In this document: positions 54,024 through 64,000 of the stretch, one piece after another
Numbering within the stretch: position 1 is the stretch's first letter
Layout: every line of letters starts with the position of its first letter
Source: Gari tellinella
Lineage: Eukaryota > Mollusca > Bivalvia > Cardiida > Psammobiidae
Assembly (NCBI GenBank): GCA_922989275.2
Contig: OV277871.1
Location: forward strand, 61,029,848 to 61,093,847
DNA: 64,000 nt
Reading direction: 5' to 3'
Notes under the pieces: model-generated
Database searches by the model: none
Told to the model about the DNA's origin: nothing
What the model saw: only the letters and a program-made list of their open reading frames with translations
Program-made: the position numbers and the translations under genes

Positions 54024-57000
54024 TGTGCTTTGGTCAGGAATTTTCTTTTACCAAGTAATGAAACCCAATAGTAAGATATTTGGAGGATTTCTGTGGCCCC
54101 TTAAGGTGTTGCGAAAACGTCGATTGAATAGATTGGGTCAAAGGTGATGTGTAGAGACCGGACCCCTATCTACTCAATGTGGTGAAATTAACGTGTGTTT
54201 TGGTCAGGAATTGTCTTTTACCAAGTAATGAACCCAATAGTAAGATATTTGGAGGATTTCTGTGGCCCCTTAAGGTGTTGCGAAAACGTCGATTTAATTG
54301 ATTGGGTCAAGGGTGATGTATAGAGACGGGACCCCTATCTACTCAATGTGGTGAAATTAACGTGTGCTTTGGTCAGAATTGTCTTTTACCAAGTAATGAA
54401 CCCAATTAGTAAGATATTTGGAGGATTTCTGTGGCCCTTAAGGTGTTGCGAAACGTCGATTGAATAGATTGGGTCAAGGGTGATGTATAGAGACCGGACC
54501 CCTATCTACTCAATGTGGTGAAATTAACGTGTGCTTTGGTCAGGAATTGTCTTTTACCAAGTAATGAACCCAATAGTAAGATATTTGGAGGATTTCTGTG
54601 GCCCCTTAAGGTGTTGCGAAAACGTCGATTGAATAGATTGGGTCAAAGGTGATGTGTAGAGACCGGACGCCTATCTACTCAATGTGGTGAAATTAACGTG
54701 TGTTTTGGTCAGGAATTGTCTTTTACCAAGTAATGAACCCAATAGTAAGATATTTGGAGGATTTCTGTGGGCCCCTTAAGGTGTTGCGAAAACGTCGATT
54801 TAATTGATTGGGTCAAGGGTGATGTATAGAGACCGGACCCCTATCTACTCAATGTGGTGAAATTAACGTGTGCTTTGGTCAGGAATTGTCTTTTACCAAG
54901 TAATGAACCCAATAGTAAGATATTTGGAGGATTTCTGTGGCCCCTTAAGGTGTTGCGAAAACGTCGATTGAATAGATTGGGTCAAGGGTGATGTATAGAG
55001 ACCGGACCCCTATCTACTCAATGTGGTGAAATTAACGTGTGCTTTGGTCAGGAATTGTCTTTTACCAAGTAATGAACCCAATAGTAAGATATTTGGAGGA
55101 TTTCTGTGGCCCCTTAAGGTGTTGCGAAAACGTCGATTGAATAGATTGGGTCAAAGGTGATGTGTAGAGACCGGACCCCCACTACTCAATGTGGTGAAAT
55201 TAACGTGTGTTTTGGTCAGGAATTGTCTTTTACCAAGTAATGAACCCAATAGTAAGATATTTGGAGGATTTCTGTGGCCCCTTAAGGTGTTGCGAAAACG
55301 TCGATTTAATTGATTGGGTCAAGGGTGATGTATAGAGACCGGACCCCTATCTACTCAATGTGGTGAAATTAACGTGTGCTTTGGTCAGGAATTGTCTTTT
55401 ACCAAGTAATGAACCCAATAGTAAGATATTTGGAGGATTTCTGTGGCCCCTTAAGGTGTTGCGAAAACGTCGATTGAATAGATTGGGTCAAAGGTGATGT
55501 GTAGAGACCCGGACCCCTATCTACTCAATGTGGTGAAATTAACGTGTGTTTTGGTCAGGAATTGTCTTTTACCAAGTAATGAACCCAACAGTAAGATATT
55601 TGGAGGATTTCTGTGGCCCCTTAAGGTGTTGCGAAAACGTCGATTTAATTGATTGGGTCAAGGGTGATGTATAGAGACCGGACCCCTATCTACTCAATGT
55701 GGTGAAATTAACGTGTGCTTTGGTCAGGATTGTCTTTTACCAAGTAATGAACCCAATAGTAAGATATTTGGAGGATTTCTGTGGCCCTTAAGGTGTTGCG
55801 AAAACGTCGATTGAATAGATTGGGTCAAGGGTGATGTATAGAGACCGGACCCCTATCTACTCAATGTGGTGAAATTAACGTGTGCTTTGGTCAGGAATTG
55901 TCTTTTACCAAGTAATGAACCCAATAGTAAGATATTTGGAGGATTTCTGTGGCCCCCTTAAGGTGTTGCGAAAACGTCGATTGAATAGATTGGGTCAAAG
56001 GTGATGTGTAGAGACCGGACCCCTATCTACTCAATGTGGTGAAATTAACGTGTGTTTTGGTCAGGAATTGTCTTTTACCAAGTAATGAACCCAATAGTAA
56101 GATATTTGGAGGATTTCTGTGGCCCCTTAAGGTGTTGCGAAAACGTCGATTTAATTGATTGGGTCAAGGGTGATGTATAGAGACCGGACCCCTATCTACT
56201 CAATGTGGTGAAATTAACGTGTGCTTTGGTCAGGAATTGTCTTTTACCAAGTAATGAACCCAATAGTAAGATATTTGGAGGATTTCTGTGGCCCCTTAAG
56301 GTGTTGCGAAAACGTCGATTGAATAGATTGGGTCAAGGGTGATGTATAGAGACCGGACCCCTATCTACTCAATGTGGTGAAATTAACGTGTGCTTTGGTC
56401 AGGAATTGTCTTTTACCAAGTAATGAACCCAATAGTAAGATATTTGGAGGATTTCTGTGGCCCCTTAAGGTGTTCCGAAAACGTCGATTGAATAGATTGG
56501 GTCAATGGTGATGTATAGAGACCGGACCCCTATCTACTCAATGTGGTGAAATTAACGTGTGTTTTGGTCAGGAATTGTCTTTTACCAAGTAATGAACCCA
56601 ATAGTAAGATATTTTGAGGATTTCTGTGGCCCCTTAAGGTGTTGCGAAAACGTCGATTTAATTGATTGGGTCAAGGGTGATGTATAGAGACCGGACCCCT
56701 ATCTACTCAATGTGGTGAAATTAACGTGTGCTTTGGTCAGGAATTGTCTTTTACCAAGTAATGAACCCAATAGTAAGATATTTGGAGGATTTCTGTGGCC
56801 CCTTAAGGTGTTGCGAAAACGTCGATTGAATAGATTGGGTCAAGGGTGATGTATAGAGACCGGACCCCCTATCTACTCAATGTGGTGAAATTAACGTGTG
56901 CTTTGGTCAGGAATTGTCTTTTACCAAGTAATGAACCCAATAGTAAGAGATATTTGGAGGATTTCTGTGGCCCCTTAAGGTGTTGCGAAAACGTCGATTG

Positions 57001-60000
57001 AATAGATTGGGTCAAGGTGATGTGTAGAGACCGGACCCCTATCTACTCAATGTGGTGAAATTAACGTGTGTTTTGGTCAGGAATTGTCTTTTACCAAGTA
57101 ATGAACCCAATAGTAAGATATTTGGAGGATTTCTGTGGCCCCTTAAGGTGTTGCGAAAACGTCGATTTAATTGATTGGGTCAAGGGTGATGTATAGAGAC
57201 CGGACCCCTATCTACTCAATGTGGTGAAATTAACGTGTGCTTTGGTCAGGAATTGTCTTTTACCAAGTAATGAACCCAATAGTAAGATATTTGGAGGATT
57301 TCTGTGGCCCCTTAAGGTGTTGCGAAAACGTCGATTGAATAGATTGGGTCAAGGGTGATGTATAGAGACCGGACCCCTATCTACTCAATGTGGTGAAATT
57401 AACGTGTGCTTTGGTCAGGAATTGTCTTTTACCAAGTAATGAACCCAATAGTAAGATATTTGGAGGATTTCTGTGGCCCCTTAAGGTGTTGCGAAAACGT
57501 CGATTGAATAGATTGGGTCAAGGGTGATGTATAGAGACCGGACCCCTATCTACTCAATGTGGTGAAATTAACGTGTGCTTTGGTCAGGAATTGTCTTTTA
57601 CCAAGTAATGAACCCAATAGTAAGATATTTGGAGGATTTCTGTGGCCCCTTAAGGTGTTGCGAAAACGTCGATTGAATAGATTGGGTCAAAGGTGATGTG
57701 TAGAGACCGGACGCCTATCTACTCAATGTGGTGAAATTAACGTGTGTTTTGGTCAGGAATTGTCTTTTACCAAGTAATGAACCCAATAGTAAGATATTTG
57801 GAGGATTTCTGTGGCCCCTTAAGGTGTTGCGAAAACGTCGATTTAATTGATTGGGTCAAGGGTGATGTATAGAGACCGGACCCCTATCTACTCAATGTGG
57901 TGAAATTAACGTGTGCTTTGGTCAGGAATTGTCTTTTACCAAGTAATGAACCCAATAGTAAGATATTTGGAGGATTTCTGTGGCCCCTTAAGGTGTTGCG
58001 AAAACGTCGATTGAATAGATTGGGTCAAGGGTGATGTATAGAGACCGGACCCCTATCTACTCAATGTGGTGAAATTAACGTGTGCTTTGGTCAGGAATTG
58101 TCTTTTACCAAGTAATGAACCCAATAGTAAGATATTTGGAGGATTTCTGTGGCCCCTTAAGGTGTTGCGAAAACGTCGATTGAATAGATTGGAATAGATT
58201 GGGTCAAAGGTGATGTGTAGAGACCGGACCCCTATCTACTCAATGTGGTGAAATTAACGTGTGTTTTGGTCAGGAATTGTCTTTTACCAAGTAATGAACC
58301 CAATAGTAAGATATTTGGAGGATTTCTGTGGCCCCTTAAGGTGTTGCGAAAACGTCGATTTAATTGATTGGGTCAAGGGTGATGTATAGAGACCGGACCC
58401 CTATCTACTCAATGTGGTGAAATTAACGTGTGCTTTGGTCAGGAATTGTCTTTTACCAAGTAATGAACCCAATAGTAAGATATTTGGAGGATTTCTGTGG
58501 CCCCTTAAGGTGTTGCGAAAACGTCGATTTAATTGATTGGGTCAAGGGTGATGTATAGAGACCGGACCCCTATCTACTCAATGTGGTGAAATTAACGTGT
58601 GCTTTGGTCAGGAATTGTCTTTTACCAAGTAATGAACCCAATAGTAAGATATTTGGAGGATTTCTGTGGCCCCTTAAGGTGTTGCGAAAACGTCGATTGA
58701 ATAGATTGGGTCAAGGGTGATGTATAGAGACCGGACCCCTATCTACTCAATGTGGTGAAATTAACGTGTGCTTTGGTCAGGAATTGTCTTTTACCAAGGA
58801 ATGAACCCAATAGTAAGATATTTGGAGGATTTCTGTGGCCCCTTAAGGTGTTGCGAAAACGTCGATTGAATAGATTGGGTCAAAGGTGATGTGTAGAGAC
58901 CGGACCCCTATCTACTCAATGTGGTGAAATTAACGTGTGTTTTGGTCAGGAATTGTCTTTTACCAAGTAATGAACCCAATAGTAAGATATTTGGAGGATT
59001 TCTGTGGCCCCTTAAGGTGTTGCGAAAACGTCGATTGAATAGATTGGGTCAAAGGTGATGTGTAGAGACCGGACCCCTATCTACTCAATGTGGTGAAATT
59101 AACGTGTGTTTTGGTCAGGAATTGTCTTTTACCAAGTAATGAACCCAATAGTAAGATATTTGGAGGATTTCTGTGGCCCCTTAAGGTGTTGCGAAAACGT
59201 CGATTTAATTGATTGGGTCATGGGTGATGTATAGAGACCGGACCCCTATCTACTCAATGTGGTGAAATTAACGTGTGCTTTGGTCAGGAATTGTCTTTTA
59301 CCAAGTAATGAACCCAATAGTAAGATATTTGGAGGATTTCTGTGGCCCTTAAGGTGTTGCGAAAACGTCGATTGAATAGATTGGGTCAAGGGTGATGTAT
59401 AGAGACCGGACCCCTATCTACTCAATGTGGTGAAATTAACGTGTGCTTTGGTCAGGAATTGTCTTTTACCAAGTAATGAACCCAATAGTAAGATATTTGG
59501 AGGATTTCTGTGGCCCCTTAAGGTGTTGCGAAAACGTCGATTGAATAGATTGGGTCAAAGGTGATGTGTAGAGACCGGACGCCTATCTACTCAATGTAGT
59601 GAAATTACGTGTGTTTTGGTCAGGAATTGTCTTTTACCAAGTAATGAACCCAATAGTAAGATATTTGGAGGATTTCTGTGGCCCCTTAAGGTGTTGCGAA
59701 AACGTCGATTTAATTGATTGGGTCAAGGGTGATGTATAGAGACCGGACCCCTATCTACTCAATGTGGTGAAATTAACGTGTGCTTTGGTCAGGAATTGTC
59801 TTTTACCAAGTAATGAACCCAATAGTAAGATATTTGGAGGATTTCTGTGGCCCCTTAAGGTGTTGCGAAAACGTCGATTGAATAGATTGGGTCAAGGGTG
59901 ATGTATAGAGACCGGACCCCTATCTACTCAATGTGGTGAAATTAACGTGTGCTTTGGTCAGGAATTGTCTTTTACCAAGTAATGAACCCAATAGTAAGAT

Positions 60001-63000
60001 ATTTGGAGGATTTCTGTGGCCCCTTAAGGTGTTGCGAAAACGTCGATTGAATAGATTGGGTCAAAGGTGATGTGTAGAGACCGGACCCCTATCTACTCAA
60101 TGTGGTGAAATTAACGTGTGTTTTGGTCAGGAATTGTCTTTTACCAAGTAATGAACCCAATAGTAAGATATTTGGAGGATTTCTGTGGCCCCTTAAGGTG
60201 TTGCGAAAAACGTCGATTTTAATTGATTGGGTCAAGGGTGATGTATAGAGACCGGACCCCTATCTACTCAATGTGGTGAAATTAACGTGTGCTTTGGTCA
60301 GGAATTGTCTTTTACCAAGTAATGAACCCAATAGTAAGATATTTGGAGGATTTCTGTGGCCCCTTAAGGTGTTGCGAAAACGTCCGATTGAATAGATTGG
60401 GTCAAAGGTGATGTATAGAGACCGGACCCCTATCTACTCAATGTGGTGAAATTAACGTGTGCTTTGGTCAGGAATTGTCTTTTACCAAGTAATGAACCCA
60501 ATAGTAAGATATTTGGAGGATTTCTGTGGCCCCTTAAGGTGTTGCGAAAACGTCGATTTAATTGATTGGGTCAAGGGTGATGTATAGAGACCGGACCCCT
60601 ATCTACTCAATGTGGTGAAATTAACGTGTGTTTTGGTCAGGAATTGTCCTTTTACCAAGTAATGAACCCAATAGTAAGATATTTGGAGGATTTCTGTGGC
60701 CCCTTAAGGTGTTGCGAAACGTCGATTGAATAGATTGGGTCAAGGGTGATGTATAGAGACCGGACCCCTATCTACTCAATGTGGTGAAATTAACGTGTGC
60801 TTTAGTCAGGAATTGTCTTTTACCAAGTAATGAACCCAATAGTAAGATATTTGGAGGATTTCTGTGGCCCCTTAAGGTGTTGCGAAAACGTCGATTGAAT
60901 AGATTGGGTCAAAGGTGATGTGTAGAGACCGGACCCCTATCTACTCAATGTGGTGAAATTAACGTGTGTTTTGGTCAGGAATTGTCTTTTACCAAGTAAT
61001 GAACCCAATAGTAAGATATTTGGAGGATTTCTGTGGCCCCTTAAGGTGTTGCGAAAACGTCGATTTAATTGATTGGGTCAAGGGTGATGTATAGAGACCG
61101 GACCCCTATCTACTCAATGTGGTGAAATTAACGTGTGCTTTGGTCAGGAATTGTCTTTTACCAAGTAATGAACCCAATAGTAAGATATTTGGAGGATTTC
61201 TGTGGCCCCTTAAGGTGTTGCGAAAACGTCCGATTGAATAGATTGGGTCAAGGGTGATGTATAGAGACCGACCCCTATCTACTCAATGTGGTGAAATTAA
61301 CGTGTGCTTTGGTCAGGAATTGTCTTTTACCAAGTAATGAACCCAATAGTAAGATATTTGGAGGATTTCTGTGGCCCTTTAAGGTGTTGCGAAAACGTCG
61401 ATTGAATAGATTGGGTCAAAGGTGATGTGTAGAGACCGGACCCCTATCTACTCAATGTGGTGAAATTAACGTGTGTTTTGGTCAGGAATTGTCTTTTACC
61501 AAGTAATGAACCCAATAGTAAGATATTTGGAGGATTTCTGTGGCCCCTTAAGGTGTTGCGAAAACGTCGATTTAATTGATTGGGTCAAGGGTGATGTATA
61601 GAGACGGACCCCTATCTACTCAATGTGGTGAAATTAACGTGTGCTTTGGTCAGGAATTGTCTTTTACCAAGTAATGAACCCAATAGTAAGATATTTGGAG
61701 GATTTCTGTGGCCCCTTAAGGTGTTGCGAAAACGTCGATTGAATAGATTGGGTCAAGGGTGATGTATAGAGACCGGACCCCCTATCTACTCAATGTGGTG
61801 AAATTAACGTGTGCTTTAGTCAGGAATTGTCTTTTACCAAGTAATGAACCCAATAGTAAGATATTTGGAGGATTTCTGTGGCCCCTTAAGGTGTTGCGAA
61901 AACGTCGATTGAATAGATTGGGTCAAAGGTGATGTGTAGAGACCGGACCCCTATCTACTCAATGTGGTGAAATTAACGTGTGTTTTGGTCAGGAATTGTC
62001 TTTTACCAAGTAATGAACCCAATAGTAAGATATTTGGAGGATTTCTGTGGCCCCTTAAGGTGTTGCGAAAACGTCGATTTAATTGATTGGGTCAAGGGTG
62101 ATGTATAGAGACCGGACCCCTATCTACTCAATGTGGTGAAATTAACGTGTGCTTTGGTCAGGAATTGTCTTTTACCAAGTAATGAACCCAATAGTAAGAT
62201 ATTTGGAGGATTTCTGTGGCCCCTTAAGGTGTTGCGAAAACGTCGATTGAATAGATTGGGTCAAGGGTGATGTATAGAGACCGGACCCCTATCTACTCAA
62301 TGTGGTGAAATTAACGTGTGCTTTGGTCAGGAATTGTCTTTTACCAAGTAATGAACCCAATAGTAAGATATTTGGAGGATTTCTGTGGCCCCTTAAGGTG
62401 TTGCGAAAACGTCGATTGAATAGATTGGGTCAAAGGTGATGTGTAGAGACCGGACGCCTATCTACTCAATGTGGTGAAATTAACGTGTGTTTTGGTCAGG
62501 AATTGTCTTTTACCAAGTAATGAACCCAATAGTAAGATATTTGGAGGATTTCTGTGGCCCCTTAAGGTGTTGCGAAAACGTCGATTTAATTGATTGGGTC
62601 AAGGGTGATGTATAGAGACCGGACCCCTATCTACTCAATGTGGTGAAATTAACGTGTGCTTTGGTCAGGAATTGTCTTTTACCAAGTAATGAACCCAATA
62701 GTAAGATATTTGGAGGATTTCTGTGGCCCCTTAAGGTGTTGCGAAAACGTCGATTGAATAGATTGGGTCAAGGGTGATGTATAGAGACCGGACCCCTATC
62801 TACTCAATGTGGTGAAATTAACGTGTGCTTTGGTCAGGAATTGTCTTTTACCAAGTAATGAACCCAATAGTAAGATATTTGGAGGATTTCTGTGGCCCCT
62901 TAAGGTGTTGCGAAAACGTCGATTGAATAGATTGGGTCAAAGGTGATGTGTAGAGACCGGACCCCTATCTACTCAATGTGGTGAAATTAACGTGTGTTTT

Positions 63001-64000
63001 GGTCAGGAATTGTCTTTTACCAAGTAATGAACCCAATAGTAAGATATTTGGAGGATTTCTGTGGCCCCTTAAGGTGTTGCGAAAACGTCGATTTAATTGA
63101 TTGGGTCAAGGGTGATGTATAGAGACCGGACCCCTATCTACTCAATGTGGTGAAATTAACGTGTGCTTTGGTCAGGAATTGTCTTTTACCAAGTAATGAA
63201 CCCAATAGTAAGATATTTGGAGGATTTCTGTGGCCCCTTAAGGTGTTGCGGAAAACGTCGATTGAATAGATTGGGTCAAAGGTGATGTGTAGAGACCGGA
63301 CCCCTATCTACTCAATGTGGTGAAATTAACGTGTGTTTTGGTCAGGAATTGTCTTTTACCAAGTAATGAACCCAATAGTAAGATATTTGGAGGATTTCTG
63401 TGGCCCCTTAAGGTGTTGCGAAAACGTCGATTTAATTGATTGGGTCAAGGGTGATGTATAGAGACCGGACCCCTATCTACTCAATGTGGTGAAATTAACG
63501 TGTGCTTTGGTCAGGAATTGTCTTTTACCAAGTAATGAACCCAATAGTAAGATATTTGGAGGATTTCTGTGGCCCCTTAAGGTGTTGCGAAAACGTCGAT
63601 TGAATAGATTGGGTCAAGGGTGATGTATAGAGACCGGACCCCTATCTACTCAATGTGGTGAAATTAACGTGTGCTTTAGTCAGGAATTGTCTTTTACCAA
63701 GTAATGAACCCAATAGTAAGATATTTGGAGGAATTCTGTGGCCCCTTAAGGTGTTGCGAAAACGTCGATTGAATAGATTGGGTCAAAGGTGATGTGTAGA
63801 GACCGGACCCCTATCTACTCAATGTGGTGAAATTAACGTGTGTTTTGGTCAGGAATTGTCTTTTACCAAGTAATGAACCCAATAGTAAGATATTTGGAGG
63901 ATTTCTGTGGCCCCTTAAGGTGTTGCGAAAACGTCGATTTAATTGATTGGGTCAAGGGTGATGTATAGAGACCGGACCCCTATCTACTCAATGTGGTGAA
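54024..64000 (+). repeat. 169-bp satellite with A-B-C trimer higher-order repeat, about 59 monomers
   Basis: Three variants alternate. A: GTGTGC, GATTGAATAG, CAAGGG, TGATGTATAG. B: GTGTGC, GATTGAATAG, CAAAGG, TGATGTGTAG. C: GTGTGT, GATTTAATTG, CAAGGG, TGATGTATAG. C monomers start at about 54193, 54699, 55205, 55544, 56051, 56558, 57066 and 57743, giving mostly 506-508-bp spacing with dimer (339) and tetramer (677) exceptions. Recombinant monomers occur near 58431, 58936 and 60600. The array runs past the window end. Confidence 0.93.

Noticed and set aside
37319..64000. CRISPR-like regular repeats
   Set aside because: The 169-bp units are contiguous with no unique spacers. This is satellite DNA in a eukaryotic context.

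Overview
The window looks like AT-rich, repeat-dense nuclear DNA of a metazoan, most likely a marine or freshwater mollusc (bivalve-like). The reasons are tRNA-headed SINEs with bodies of the lophotrochozoan type, many palindromic MITEs with TTAA or TA target duplications, hairpin-headed dispersed repeats, GT-AG-bounded candidate exons, and a Ty3/mdg4 (Gypsy) retrotransposon. There are no bacterial operons, rRNA genes, CRISPR arrays or convincing intact host genes. Species-level placement is inference.

Region 1 (1 to about 32,150) is accessory DNA made of small mobile elements. It holds: (i) at least five TTAA-flanked non-autonomous families, the commonest (TIR CCCATTACCCCATA) with about nine near-complete copies and about ten fragments; (ii) TA-flanked pogo/Tc1-like MITEs (TIR CAGTAAAACCTC); (iii) a 2.3-kb foldback element at 5898-8236, with a 10-bp target duplication confirmed by an empty-site paralogue next to it; (iv) two SINEs and several tRNA-like sequences; (v) a LINE reverse-transcriptase tail; (vi) hairpin-headed tandem repeat blocks near 21.2, 23.0 and 27.4 kb; and (vii) a family of roughly 70-bp hairpins whose arms differ between loci but stay self-complementary. 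A few short open, splice-bounded segments on the + strand (10.88, 13.86, 16.33, 19.59 and 22.81 kb) could be exons of an unidentified host gene, but their phases do not join cleanly.

Region 2 (about 32,180 to 64,000) is satellite DNA with a 169-bp monomer. A diverged block in inverted orientation (32.18-34.30 kb) and two short diverged + fragments (35.22-35.58, 36.41-36.50 kb) border a highly homogeneous + array of about 26 monomers (37,319-41,705). The array is then split by the retrotransposon and resumes at 52,155. From about 54.02 kb to the window end it is organised mainly as A-B-C trimers of about 507 bp, a higher-order repeat of the kind known from centromeres.

The retrotransposon (41,706-52,154) has a 2.9-kb leader, gag, protease, RT, RNase H, integrase, a polypurine tract and a 3' LTR, and is flanked by TGTG on both sides. 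No 5' LTR is visible. Gag and pol are joined by a canonical -1 frameshift heptamer (TTTAAAC) followed by a predicted H-type pseudoknot. Pol is broken by a single TGA just after the RT catalytic domain, so this copy is probably not autonomous. The strongest candidates for follow-up are the frameshift signal, the satellite higher-order structure with its inverted diverged edge, the one-LTR structure of the insertion, the foldback element and the covarying hairpins.
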